Below are positions 51,121-63,007 of a DNA stretch of 64,000 nt, in pieces (the stretch's first letter is position 1; every line of letters begins with the position of its first letter). Origin of the DNA: an uncultured bacterium. Lineage in GTDB: Bacteria > Spirochaetota > Leptospiria > Leptospirales > Leptonemataceae. The notes beneath the pieces were generated by a model that had not been told where the DNA came from, did no database searches, and saw only the letters and a program-made list of their open reading frames with translations. The position numbers and the translations under genes were made by a program. The DNA lies in assembly GCA_937928085.1 (NCBI GenBank), contig CALFVU010000011.1, positions 62,001 through 126,000 on the forward strand. Direction: 5' to 3'.

Positions 51121-51971
51121 TTTTTCTTAAGTTTAATTTCAAAAAAGTTATGTCAAGAAAATAATTTTGTTTGTCTCTATAGAAAATATAGTATATTAGA
51201 TGTAATAATTCTTAAAATTTACAAATAACATATACTTAGAATTCTTGATTTTGAATAGCCTCTAATATATCTTCTTTGATGTATAGATTTTATAGATATA
51301 AACCTATTTTTTGGTAGAAATTTTAATATTCGAGATGGTTCTTTAATTTCTTTTTTTTATCTATTTGGAGAATAAAGATTGATATTTAATTAAATATCCC
51401 ACATCATAAATTTTCATATCTTAACATTCATTTCCATTCGAATTCTTTTAGATTTTAATTCACTTATACGTTTTTTTAACCTTGTAGAATGTTAAGAAAA
51501 AAATTTTTTTCATTTTTTAAAATATAGTATCTTCGATCAAATAAAACATTAGTGCCCGATAATGAAAAATAGTAGATATTTCTTTTTGTTCTAATCCAAT
51601 TTTTTTTAACACTTTATTATGTTTTTCTTCGACAATAAAAATTCCTTAATTTTTTGCAAATTTTCTTTGTGAATGATTCTATATTAACGATTAAAATAAC
51701 AATGTCTTAAGTTTTAGTAAATGTTTATTGGCTACAAAACTAAATAAAATCAAAGAAATTAATCATTCTTTAAAAAACTTCGTAATCTTTAACTTCAATC
51801 AAACATAAAAAATTTTTTTCTTTAAGCATAATTTAAAAATTTAAGTATTAGCTAAATAAAAATGTTTTTTATATCTATTTTCTTTAATTCATATTCTTTA
51901 TTTTTAATTGACAAACAAACTATGAAAAATTTCTTATTTATATAAAAATCTTCAAAAAAAGGGGTATAAAA

Positions 51972-52310
51972 TTGTTAAAGAAAAAAAAAGTAAACCATAT
52001 TTTGATTGTCTATCCTGAAGGAAGATTAGATATAACAAAATCTACAGAAATGGAAGAAGAAATTACAAAAACGATAGACGAAGAAGGAATTCGAAATGTA
52101 ATTCTGAACTTAGAAAACGTTGAGTATATGAGTTCTTCTGGATTTAGAGCTTGCATAGCTCTCCTTAGAAAATTAAAAAGTTTAAACGGAAACTTTAAGA
52201 TTTCGAATGTGCGACCTACTGTTAAAAGAATTTTTGATGTAATCGAATTAACTACTTTATTTGAAATTTACGATACAGAAGAACTTGCTGTTAAAAGTAT
52301 ATCTTCGTAA
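51972..52310 (+). CDS. STAS-domain anti-sigma factor antagonist-like protein, TTG start
   Basis: IVYPEGRLDITKSTEMEEEI, NVILNLENVEYMSSSGFRACIALLRKLK; upstream GGGGT RBS-like. Confidence 0.85.
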   Translation: MLKKKKVNHILIVYPEGRLDITKSTEMEEEITKTIDEEGIRNVILNLENVEYMSSSGFRACIALLRKLKSLNGNFKISNVRPTVKRIFDVIELTTLFEIYDTEELAVKSISS

Positions 52311-53126
52311 ATGATACTTGAGGATATTTTAAATCAAAAGCAAATAGAAATACAAAAATTAAAAAAACATTTTATATATAATTCAAATAATAACTATGCT
52401 AATCAAATAAATCTTTCCTTTTTTAGAGAAAAATTAAAAAAATACAAAAATAAAGGTTTTTACGAATACTTAAAAAAAAAATCAAAAGTAATTATTGCAG
52501 AGTGTAAAAAAGCAAGTCCGTCCGGGGGTATTTTAAAAAATCATTATGATCCAGTAAAAATAGCCCATATATACGAAAAATTGGGTGCTTCTGCAATATC
52601 GGTCTTAACAGACGAAAAATTTTTTTTAGGTTCAATCGAAGATTTACAAAAAGTATCTGATTCTGTTCATATTCCAGTTTTACGAAAAGATTTTATTCTG
52701 TCCGAAATACAAATTTACGAGTCTATTTTATACGGAGCTGATGCCGTTCTTTTGATTGCTAGAATTTTAGATAACTCTACCTTAGAAAAACTAATTCAGA
52801 CATGCATAAACGAAAAGATAGATTATATTTTAGAAATACATAGCGAAGAAGAATTACAAATTGCATTACGTTTTCCAGTTAAGATTATTGGAATCAATCA
52901 TCGTAATTTAGATACTTTAGAAATCAATTTAAATTTATCAAAAAAATTAGCTCCTTTAATAAGAAAGCATAATAAAGACATTTTGATTATTGCGGAATCC
53001 GGAATCGAAGATCCGAACATAATAAAAGAGTTAAGCAATATAGTGGATGGATTTTTAATCGGTACTTATTTTATGAAATCCCCAAATATTGAAGAGTCTT
53101 GGAAATTCTTGTTTTCTAAACTCTAA
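52311..53126 (+). CDS. trpC: Indole-3-glycerol phosphate synthase
   Basis: VIIAECKKASPSGGILKNHYDPVKIAHIYEKLGASAISVLTDEKFFLGSIEDL, VLRKDFILSEIQIYESILYGADAVLLI, GINHRNLDTLEI, IAESGIEDP. Confidence 0.95.
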   Translation: MILEDILNQKQIEIQKLKKHFIYNSNNNYANQINLSFFREKLKKYKNKGFYEYLKKKSKVIIAECKKASPSGGILKNHYDPVKIAHIYEKLGASAISVLTDEKFFLGSIEDLQKVSDSVHIPVLRKDFILSEIQIYESILYGADAVLLIARILDNSTLEKLIQTCINEKIDYILEIHSEEELQIALRFPVKIIGINHRNLDTLEINLNLSKKLAPLIRKHNKDILIIAESGIEDPNIIKELSNIVDGFLIGTYFMKSPNIEESWKFLFSKL

Positions 53127-53133
53127 AAAAACT

Positions 53134-53988
53134 TTAATTTTGAATTACATTTAAAATAAACTCTTTAAGATCTTGTAAGGGGATATCTGTGATCTCGTTA
53201 AAAATTTCGTGATACAAACCACTATAAATTTTTAAAGTTTTTTGTTCCGATTGAATCAAATTATAAAATTCTTCACTTCCCTCTAAAGAGGTAATGGTAT
53301 CCATACTTCCATGCCCGATCCAAACTGGAATTTTTATTTTTCTAGCACGTTGAATTATAAAATCTATAGCATTAAACATATCTAAGGCTAATCTTACACT
53401 AATCATTGAATGAACTAAAGGATCTTGAATATATGCTTCTACTACTTTTTTATCATGAGAAATCTTTTTAGGATCCAATCCAGTTTTTAAAATCAAATCT
53501 GGCTTAAAAAGAAAAAGAATTTGCCCGATTAGTTTTTTTATATATTGAATAACATTAAGTGAAATTTTTAAAGCTGGAGCACTTAAAAGCAAAGCTTTGA
53601 TTTCTTGTTGATTCGTATGTCTTACACAAAAATAACTTGTTACTAAACCACCTAAAGAATGTCCCAACAAAATAGGTTTATGAATTTTATATTCTTTTTT
53701 TATAAAATATATATACTCTTCTAAATCTAAAACATATCTCAAAATACTTTCGCAGTCTCCACGATTTCCATAACTTTTTCCATGCCCGCGAATATCATAA
53801 GAGAAAAAAGAAAAATTTTCTTCTTTAAACCTTTCTATTAAATTCGTATATCTTCCCGAATGTTCACCAAGACCATGATGAAAAACAATCACCCTTTCCA
53901 TATCGAAGTTTTGAGAAAGCCAAATAGAAGCATACAAACGAAAATTATCAGAAGTGTAAAAATCAAATTGAATTTTACGATAATCCAT
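53134..53988 (-). CDS. Alpha/beta hydrolase (monoacylglycerol lipase-like)
   Basis: VFHHGLGEHSGRYTNLIERF, YDIRGHGKSYG, LLGHSLGGLVTSYF, IPVWIGHGSMDTITS. Confidence 0.9.
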   Translation of the reverse strand: MDYRKIQFDFYTSDNFRLYASIWLSQNFDMERVIVFHHGLGEHSGRYTNLIERFKEENFSFFSYDIRGHGKSYGNRGDCESILRYVLDLEEYIYFIKKEYKIHKPILLGHSLGGLVTSYFCVRHTNQQEIKALLLSAPALKISLNVIQYIKKLIGQILFLFKPDLILKTGLDPKKISHDKKVVEAYIQDPLVHSMISVRLALDMFNAIDFIIQRARKIKIPVWIGHGSMDTITSLEGSEEFYNLIQSEQKTLKIYSGLYHEIFNEITDIPLQDLKEFILNVIQN

Positions 53989-53989
53989 T

Positions 53990-54931
53990 TTAAAGATCTG
54001 GAAGTTCCACTTGCAAACAAAGGATTAATAAAGCCATTCTTACATCTACTCCATATTTTGCTTGTTTAAAATATACAGCATTAGGTAAAGAATCAACATC
54101 GGTAGATAATTCATTTACTCTTGGTAAAGGATGCATAATCATAGTATTTTTTTTAGAGGCCAAAACCATTGCTTTGTTTACCACATAACTATTTTTCAGC
54201 CTTTCATATTCTTCTCTATCCACAAATCTTTCTTCCTGAATTCTTGTAACATAAGCTACATCACAATCCCAAAAAGCTTTTAGATCCTCTGTCTCCTCGA
54301 ATTCTATATTTTTTTTCTTTAATTCTTTTCTATACATCTCTGGAATAGCAAGATCTACGGGAGAAATAAATACAATTTCTACATTATAATGGGTTAAAAG
54401 TTTTACCAAACTATGAATGGTTCTACTAAATTTTAAATCTCCGATAAAAGCAATTCGCAAATTATCTATACTTTTTTTTTCTTTATAGATTGTGTACAGA
54501 TCTAATAAAGCCTGAGTTGGATGATGTCCCGCTCCATCTCCAGCATTGATAATTGGAATATCAATCGCACTTGCTGCGATTCTACTTGAACCTTCTACAG
54601 GATGACGAATTACTGCAATATCTGCATAAGCTTCTATCATTTTCATTGTGTCATATAAAGTCTCCCCCTTGCTGATACTCGAAAACTGAAATCCTACAGT
54701 ACTGATCACTTTACCGCCTAATCGTAACATAGCTGTTTCGAAGCTTAAACGAGTTCTGGTAGAAGATTCAAAAAACAAAGAAGCCATTAAGTAATCGGAC
54801 AACAAATGATTAATCTTTTTTGCTTTTTGCAACTCTACTACATAATCAGTTATAGTTAAAATTGTCTCTAAATCTTTTTTTGTAAACTGATCTGGATCGA
54901 TAATATCTTTATGAGGAAATTCATACTTCAT
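53990..54931 (-). CDS. pyrB: Aspartate carbamoyltransferase catalytic subunit
   Basis: [78 protein letters not shown]. Confidence 0.95.
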   Translation of the reverse strand: MKYEFPHKDIIDPDQFTKKDLETILTITDYVVELQKAKKINHLLSDYLMASLFFESSTRTRLSFETAMLRLGGKVISTVGFQFSSISKGETLYDTMKMIEAYADIAVIRHPVEGSSRIAASAIDIPIINAGDGAGHHPTQALLDLYTIYKEKKSIDNLRIAFIGDLKFSRTIHSLVKLLTHYNVEIVFISPVDLAIPEMYRKELKKKNIEFEETEDLKAFWDCDVAYVTRIQEERFVDREEYERLKNSYVVNKAMVLASKKNTMIMHPLPRVNELSTDVDSLPNAVYFKQAKYGVDVRMALLILCLQVELPDL

Positions 54932-55222
54932 TTGGAGAATATCAAAATTATAAACTTTAAAATTTTGAAAACATTTTTTTTACTTATCATTTTGTTTTTT
55001 TTACAAACATTAAAATCAGAAAATAAGGAATATGACAAAGAATATACATTTGTTTACGAAATTTATGACATACGATTTTGTTATCTAACCCCCGATCCTT
55101 TTTTATGTAAAAAATGTCTAAAAAAAGATGAACAAATTGCTCGAAAAATTTCTTTTGATAAACAAGGAAGACCTTATCGAGAAAACTTATGCCTTCCATA
55201 TAAAAAAAAATATTTACATTAA
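54911..55222 (+). CDS. Small exported Cys-containing hypothetical protein (true start probably inside the ORF)
   Basis: TM/signal-like stretch then [20 protein letters not shown]...NLCLPYKKK; the tracked start overlaps pyrB. Confidence 0.4.
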   Translation: MRKFILHLENIKIINFKILKTFFLLIILFFLQTLKSENKEYDKEYTFVYEIYDIRFCYLTPDPFLCKKCLKKDEQIARKISFDKQGRPYRENLCLPYKKKYLH

Positions 55223-55479
55223 TTTCTTTTTTAAATAGATTAAAATGTAGAATTTAGTAATATATATCCGAAATAAGTTTTCAAATCAATTTTAGAACAT
55301 TTTATAAAGTTTTGGTTACAAATAGATTTAAAAATAATTTTTTTGAAAAAAAAGATTCTTTAATGAGAAATTTTTTATGAACTTTAAATTATAGAAAGCT
55401 TGATTTATAAAAAATTTTTAATTAATTATAAACAAATTATATAAAATTTTTTTATGTTTTAATATTTTAATATTTTTTA

Positions 55480-55869
55480 TTATGTTTTAATAAAACTTAA
55501 CTTTTTTCTAATGGTATCTAGTTGTTGTATTTTATGATCAATTTGATCATCATTATGAATAACTTGCTTTAAGATATTTTTATATTGAGCTTCTATCTCT
55601 TTGTAATTTAAATCTTCTTTTTTAAAAGCTTCGTTAGCTAATATGGACACTTGATTTTTGGAAACCTCTAAAAAGCCGCCATCAATAAAGAAAATATTTT
55701 TTTCTTCGTTAGTATTAATGACTAATTTACCTGAACCTAATTGAGCAATCATACCTACATGTTTTTTTAAAATACCTGCGAGTCCGTCATATAAAGGGAC
55801 AATAACGGACTCTGCATGACCTTCGAAATAAGACTTATATGGAGTTACTAAAATTACACGTATACTCAT
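55480..55869 (-). CDS. atpC: ATP synthase epsilon subunit
   Basis: VTPYKSYFEGHAESVIVPLYDGLAGILKKHVGMIAQLGSGKL; last gene of the atp operon. Confidence 0.93.
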   Translation of the reverse strand: MSIRVILVTPYKSYFEGHAESVIVPLYDGLAGILKKHVGMIAQLGSGKLVINTNEEKNIFFIDGGFLEVSKNQVSILANEAFKKEDLNYKEIEAQYKNILKQVIHNDDQIDHKIQQLDTIRKKLSFIKT

Positions 55870-55880
55870 CTTTATATCCC

Positions 55881-57314
<1,434 letters not shown>

Positions 57315-57334
57315 TTACTCCTTTAATTATGATT

Positions 57335-58201
57335 TTATTTAATTGCATCTGCACCGGTTACGATTTCTGAAATTTCTTGCGTAATTTTACCCTGTCGTTT
57401 TCTGTTGTATAATCTTATAAGAAATTTTGTCATATCACTTGCAGAATCCGAAGCGGATTTCATTGCTATTCTTCTAAAGATTTGTTCAGAGGTTACAGAT
57501 TCTAAAATCAATTTGTAAAGAGTATATTCTAAAAGATAAGGAATCAATGTATTTAGAATTATTTCTTTAGAAGGTAAAATTAATAAATTAGGAATTTCTT
57601 TTTTTTCCGAGGTTATTTTTACTGATATGGGCAATAATTGAGTTATTTCTGCTTTTTGTGATGTAGATGAATAATAATGAGTAGAAATCACCTCTAGAAT
57701 ATCAAACTCTTGATTTAAATACATTTGTTCAAAATGTTGCATTAAATTCTTTGTTTGAAAATACTGAAACTTATCATCAAAATCATAATATACTTTTTCC
57801 ACAGGTAATTTGATAAATTTAAAATAAGTAGCTGCTTTTTTTCCGATTACATACAAACGAATTGTTTTTCCACTATCTTGCAATTCTTTAATCCTTTGTC
57901 TTGCTTTTCTAAGTATGTTAGAATTATACGAACCACATAAACCTCGATTTGATGTAACGATCAACAACAAATATATCTTTGGATCTTCTTTAGATTGTAG
58001 AAATGGTGAATTCAAATCCGCAACATATTTGGATATATGATTCATTAACTCCAAAATTTTCTTTCCGTAAGGTTGAGAATCATGAACACGATTCATCATC
58101 TTTCGAGATTTGGCAGCAGATACCATCTCCATAGTTTTAGTAATCTTCTTTATGTTTCCTACAGATATAATTCTTTTTTTAACTTCTTTTAAACCTGCCA
58201 T
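57335..58201 (-). CDS. atpG: ATP synthase gamma subunit
   Basis: LKEVKKRIISVGNIKKITKTMEMVSAAKSRK; TSNRGLCGSYN; NRKRQGKITQEISEIVTGADAI. Confidence 0.96.
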   Translation of the reverse strand: MAGLKEVKKRIISVGNIKKITKTMEMVSAAKSRKMMNRVHDSQPYGKKILELMNHISKYVADLNSPFLQSKEDPKIYLLLIVTSNRGLCGSYNSNILRKARQRIKELQDSGKTIRLYVIGKKAATYFKFIKLPVEKVYYDFDDKFQYFQTKNLMQHFEQMYLNQEFDILEVISTHYYSSTSQKAEITQLLPISVKITSEKKEIPNLLILPSKEIILNTLIPYLLEYTLYKLILESVTSEQIFRRIAMKSASDSASDMTKFLIRLYNRKRQGKITQEISEIVTGADAIK

Positions 58202-58218
58202 TGATATCCCCTATAATT

Positions 58219-59769
58219 TTAGGATGCTTTTTTTTCATCTAAAGGTCTTATTTCTGGCATTTGTCCGGTAAGATAAAAATTTACAAAATCCTTTATAGTT
58301 AGTTCTAGTTTTTTTTCGTCATCAATTGTTTTAGATTCTCGAATACCTTTTAAAATTTCGGGATGAGATTCTTTTATGAATTGTAGTAACTTTTTTTCGA
58401 AATCTCGAATTTGTCGCACAGGAATTTGATCCATTAAACCTCTTGTTACAGCAAAAATTACTACAACTTGATCTTCAACAGGATAAGGATCAGATTCATC
58501 TTGCTTTAATACTTCCATTACTCTATATCCTCTATCTAATTGTGCTTGAGTTGTAGGATCTAATTCTGTTCCTAACTGAGCAAAAGCTTCTAATGCTTTA
58601 AACTGAGCTTGATCCAATCTTAGTCTTCCTGCTACAGCTTTCATAGCTTTAATCTGTGCACTACCACCGACTCTACTTACAGAAATACCCACATCTACAG
58701 CAGGGCGTTGTCCAGCAGCAAACAACCCTGGTTGTAAATAGATCTGTCCATCGGTAATAGAAATCACATTTGTAGGTATATATGCAGAAACTTCTCCTTC
58801 TTGAGTTTCTACAATTGGTAAAGCAGTTAACGATCCTCCTCCATACTTATCATTTAACTTCGCTGCTCGCTCTAATAGTCGAGAATGTAAATAAAAGATA
58901 TCTCCTGGATATGCTTCTCGTCCTGGGGGTCTTCGTAATAAAAGAGACATTTGACGGTATGCATTAGCTTGTTTTGATAAATCATCATAAATAACTAATG
59001 TATGTCTGCCGTGCTCATACATAAAATACTCTGCCATTGCACAACCTGAATAAGGTGCTAAATATTGTAAGGGTGCGGGATCCGAAGCATTTGCAGCTAC
59101 AATAATAGTATAATCCATAGCTCCATAATGTTTTAGTTTTTCGTAAACAGCGGCTACTTTCGATGCTTTTTGTCCAATAGCAACATACACACAAATTACA
59201 TCTTGTCCTTTTTGATTAATAATCGTATCTATGGCTATAGCGGTTTTACCTGTGTTTCGATCACCAATAATTAATTCTCTTTGACCTCTTCCAATAGGAA
59301 TCATTGAATCAATCGCTTTTATACCAGTTTGTAAGGGAATTTTTACTGGTTCCCGTGTTGCAATACCAGGAGCAATACGTTCAATAGGATATACCATTTC
59401 GATTTTTATTTCGGGACCACCATCAAGGGGTCTACCAATAGGATCTACAATTCTTCCTAGTAGGGAATTACCCACTGACACTTGTAAAATTTTACCAGTC
59501 CTTTTAACTTTATCTCCTTCTTTTAGTTGCTCATATTCACCGAGAATCACAACACCAACTGAAGATTCTTCTAAGTTAAATGCAAGTCCGATAGTTCCAT
59601 CTTCGAACTCTACCATTTCGTTAGACATTACATTTTCAAGACCATAAACTCGAGCTATACCATCCCCTACTGAAATTAATTCTCCGTATTCTGTAAATTC
59701 TAAGTTTTTTTCAAAATTTTGTATTTCTTTTTTTAACAAATTAACAATTTCGTCTACTTTAATCTTCAT
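58219..59769 (-). CDS. atpA: ATP synthase alpha subunit
   Basis: [77 protein letters not shown]. Confidence 0.98.
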   Translation of the reverse strand: MKIKVDEIVNLLKKEIQNFEKNLEFTEYGELISVGDGIARVYGLENVMSNEMVEFEDGTIGLAFNLEESSVGVVILGEYEQLKEGDKVKRTGKILQVSVGNSLLGRIVDPIGRPLDGGPEIKIEMVYPIERIAPGIATREPVKIPLQTGIKAIDSMIPIGRGQRELIIGDRNTGKTAIAIDTIINQKGQDVICVYVAIGQKASKVAAVYEKLKHYGAMDYTIIVAANASDPAPLQYLAPYSGCAMAEYFMYEHGRHTLVIYDDLSKQANAYRQMSLLLRRPPGREAYPGDIFYLHSRLLERAAKLNDKYGGGSLTALPIVETQEGEVSAYIPTNVISITDGQIYLQPGLFAAGQRPAVDVGISVSRVGGSAQIKAMKAVAGRLRLDQAQFKALEAFAQLGTELDPTTQAQLDRGYRVMEVLKQDESDPYPVEDQVVVIFAVTRGLMDQIPVRQIRDFEKKLLQFIKESHPEILKGIRESKTIDDEKKLELTIKDFVNFYLTGQMPEIRPLDEKKAS

Positions 59770-60319
59770 ATCCTACTCCAATTTGAACTGTTAAATTTAA
59801 ATTTTTGTATAATAATTTTATTTTATTTAAAATACTATTATCAATTTCTCGTCCTTCTGCCTGAATTATAATTCCTCCAATAATCTCTGGCTTAACAATA
59901 AAACCAATATCCGTTTTCTTTTTAAAATATTGCTCTAATACTTCTTGAATATATTTTTTGAAATTAGAATCCAATTCTATAGCTGTAATTACTTTTACAA
60001 ATAGTATATTATTTTTTTGATCATAATAATATTTATAGATTTCTTGTATTGCTGGAAATAGATCTAATCTTTCTTTTTTGGCTAGAACATTTAAAAAATT
60101 GACTAAAATTTCTGGTACATAATTCGAAAAAACTTTTTTAATAGTTTCGATTTTTAAATTTCTATTAATCGCTGGATTAAGAAAAAAGTTTTTGATTTCA
60201 TGATCATTATAAAGAACTTTTTGAATTTGATCTAAGTATTCGATAATTTCTTCTTCCTGCCCGTAAGTCAGTTCTAATAATGCTTTTGCATAAGACTCGG
60301 GTAAATATTCAAATATCAT
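59759..60319 (-). CDS. atpH: ATP synthase delta subunit
   Basis: [46 protein letters not shown]; operon position. Confidence 0.9.
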   Translation of the reverse strand: MIFEYLPESYAKALLELTYGQEEEIIEYLDQIQKVLYNDHEIKNFFLNPAINRNLKIETIKKVFSNYVPEILVNFLNVLAKKERLDLFPAIQEIYKYYYDQKNNILFVKVITAIELDSNFKKYIQEVLEQYFKKKTDIGFIVKPEIIGGIIIQAEGREIDNSILNKIKLLYKNLNLTVQIGVGYED

Positions 60320-60329
60320 ATTCTGACCT

Positions 60330-60863
60330 TTAATTTTGTTTTGTTAGATTTTTCATTGTTTCTTCTATTAATTGTTTATGATCATCTAAGTCTATAGTTT
60401 TTTCGATTAGCTTTTTTGCTATTTCCATAGATAACTGTATAGCATATTGATGGACTTCTTGAACAGCTAAATCTTTTGCTAAATTGATTTCTTTAAGAGC
60501 ACGTCTTCGAAGTTCTTCTGATTCATTCTTTGCTTTTTGTAGTATTTCGTTTTTTAAAGCTTCTGCATCTTTTTTAGCTTCTTGAATGATTTCTTGAGCT
60601 TCAGCTTTAGCATTCGAAATTTTTTCTTGATAATCTTCAAATATTCTTTCTGCTTCTTTTCTTAAATTTTCAGCAGCTTTTATATTATTTTCAATTCTCT
60701 CCGCTCTTTCGTCTAATGCAGAAATAATTTTTGACCATGCAAATTTGTATAAAATCAAAGCTACAAGAATAAAAGTAAAAGTAGTCCAAATTACTAATCC
60801 TGGATTTATATCTAATAAAGCGATTCCACCTGCTAGATAAATCCCAACAAAGATTGACAACAT
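60330..60863 (-). CDS. atpF: ATP synthase b subunit
   Basis: LLDINPGLVIWTTFTFILVALILYKFAWSKIISALDERAERIENNIKAAENL. Confidence 0.95.
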   Translation of the reverse strand: MLSIFVGIYLAGGIALLDINPGLVIWTTFTFILVALILYKFAWSKIISALDERAERIENNIKAAENLRKEAERIFEDYQEKISNAKAEAQEIIQEAKKDAEALKNEILQKAKNESEELRRRALKEINLAKDLAVQEVHQYAIQLSMEIAKKLIEKTIDLDDHKQLIEETMKNLTKQN

Positions 60864-60891
60864 AAAAACCTCTACTTTAAAAAAAACCGGA

Positions 60892-61191
<300 letters not shown>

Positions 61192-61218
61192 CTAAAATCA
61201 TAAAATAAAAAAAGTACA

Positions 61219-62277
61219 TTAATGATGATGCATACTTAAACCAATAAAAATAGATGAAAGCAAAGTAAAAATAAAAGCTTGTAAAAATGCCACTAAAAGT
61301 TCTAGAATATACATAAAACTCATACCAAAAACAGAAAGAAACGTTACAAAAAACGTTAAAATTGTCCATTTCGAAAAAGAAAAAATAAAACTAGCAATCA
61401 CTAAAATAACTACGTGCCCAGCCGTCATATTTGCTAAAAGTCGAATCATTAAAGCAAAACCTTTTGCTAGTGGTCCAATAAGAAACTCAATGGGCCACAT
61501 TAAAGGGAATAGCCACCACGGAACACCTCCCGGAACAGCTTTCCATAAGAAAGAAAATCCTTGATATCGAAAACCAGCCAACCAAATCAATATTGTTGTT
61601 AGACTTGCTAAAGTAAATGTAACTGCAATATCTCCTGTAACGGTGATTCCTGGCCAGATTGCAATCAATGGAGATGGGAGCTCTCCTTCTCCATGAGAAG
61701 GATGATGTCCAGTTATATTTGAATAAATAATTTCTGCAATTTCCCCAAAGGGCGGGAAAAGTCCTAGTAAATTACTAAATAAAATAAAAAAGAATGCAGT
61801 AATCACATATCCCAAAAATAAGCCTGAAGGATGATGCATGTGCATGTTTGCTTCTGCTATATCTTTTCTTACAAATTCAAATAAAACCTCTATTAAGTTA
61901 GCAAATCGACTTGAAACGTTTAAAGGATTTCTTGCAATTTTATTGGCTGCGGTTATAAAGATAATCATTAAAATAATAGAAACAATCCACATCATCACTA
62001 CTCTTTTTGTAATGTGTAATGGAATCCCCCCTTCCCACTTATATAATCCTTTTTCATCTTTAAAAACAAATCGCTTATAAGGATCATTATGAAATTCTGG
62101 TTCATCTTCGTACACTTTTCTTCCACCTATATTCCATTCAAAAATTGGAGAGTCCATTAAGTGATGCGACAGTACCTCATCAAAAGTTGGTTGTTTATGA
62201 GCTTCTTCTGCTTTTATTAAGGAGGAGAAAAACAAAAAAACGAAAGAGATGAAAATTGAGAATATTTGCGGTTTCAT
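61219..62277 (-). CDS. atpB: ATP synthase a subunit with N-terminal signal-like extension
   Basis: Signal-like FISFVFLFFSSLIKAEE, then five-TM a-subunit core incl. FGLMIRLLAN-type AKGFALMIRLLANMTAGHVV. Confidence 0.93.
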   Translation of the reverse strand: MKPQIFSIFISFVFLFFSSLIKAEEAHKQPTFDEVLSHHLMDSPIFEWNIGGRKVYEDEPEFHNDPYKRFVFKDEKGLYKWEGGIPLHITKRVVMMWIVSIILMIIFITAANKIARNPLNVSSRFANLIEVLFEFVRKDIAEANMHMHHPSGLFLGYVITAFFFILFSNLLGLFPPFGEIAEIIYSNITGHHPSHGEGELPSPLIAIWPGITVTGDIAVTFTLASLTTILIWLAGFRYQGFSFLWKAVPGGVPWWLFPLMWPIEFLIGPLAKGFALMIRLLANMTAGHVVILVIASFIFSFSKWTILTFFVTFLSVFGMSFMYILELLVAFLQAFIFTLLSSIFIGLSMHHH

Positions 62278-62283
62278 AGTATT

Positions 62284-62643
62284 TTATATGTATAAATTTT
62301 TTAATACACTTAAAATTGCAATCCTAAAAATATTATAAATTGTAAAAATTATATAAAAATTATACACAATTTGAAAATTATTTATATGATTGCTATAAAA
62401 AAGCATTACAAAAGTATATAAAAAATGAATAAGAATTTCTAACTGAATCAGAATCACTCCTTTGGTATTTTTTTGATGATAAAATTTATAAACAAATATA
62501 TAAAAAAAAGGAATCGTAACAAAATAACTTAAGATTTGATTAAGAAAAATTTCAATCAAATTTGCTAAATTTAAAGTATCATAAAATAAAAAACAACTAA
62601 CCAATATAGAAACAGGAATTGTTAATAAAATTAAATGCTTCAT
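62284..62643 (-). CDS. Small membrane protein in AtpI position
   Basis: About 4 TM segments; located between the AtpZ/AtpI-like gene and atpB with a 4-nt overlap. Confidence 0.55.
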   Translation of the reverse strand: MKHLILLTIPVSILVSCFLFYDTLNLANLIEIFLNQILSYFVTIPFFYIFVYKFYHQKNTKGVILIQLEILIHFLYTFVMLFYSNHINNFQIVYNFYIIFTIYNIFRIAILSVLKNLYI

Positions 62644-63005
62644 TCTGAATGTTCTTTTTTTAAGCGCTTATCTAAAATTTTCTCATATTCTTCAATTTCT
62701 TTTCGTACTTTTTTGATTCTTTCTTCTGTTTCTTTTTCTTTGTTTGTAATCAAAGAATTGATTTTAAATTCTTTATCTTCGATTTGTATGTGGGAAAGTT
62801 TTTTTGCTCGTTTAAACATAAAATAGATTCCTGTGCTCATTCCAAAAAATAAAAATAAAACAAGAACAATAAAATTTTCTTTAAAAAAGAAGGTTTGAAT
62901 ATAATACCCAACAACACCAAACACAAAAAGAACCCCTAAAAATTCAAAAAGTATAGAAAGAATAATACCAAAGAAATAAATAGCACTATAATTCTTAGAA
63001 GGCAT
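62640..63005 (-). CDS. AtpZ/AtpI-like ATP synthase accessory membrane protein with C-terminal coiled coil
   Basis: Two TM hairpin LFEFLGVLFVFGVVGYYIQTFF...LFLFFGMSTGIYFMFKRAKKL, then charged coiled coil; head of the atp operon. Confidence 0.6.
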   Translation of the reverse strand: MPSKNYSAIYFFGIILSILFEFLGVLFVFGVVGYYIQTFFFKENFIVLVLFLFFGMSTGIYFMFKRAKKLSHIQIEDKEFKINSLITNKEKETEERIKKVRKEIEEYEKILDKRLKKEHSE

Positions 63006-63007
63006 AA

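Noticed and set aside
58782-58967. 61-aa + strand ORF antisense to atpA (likewise 22336-22518 in acs, 46715-46933 in serS, 48639-48953 in pyrD, 61838-62080 in atpB, 62635-62826 in the AtpZ-like gene)
   Set aside because: Antisense shadows of confidently assigned housekeeping genes.
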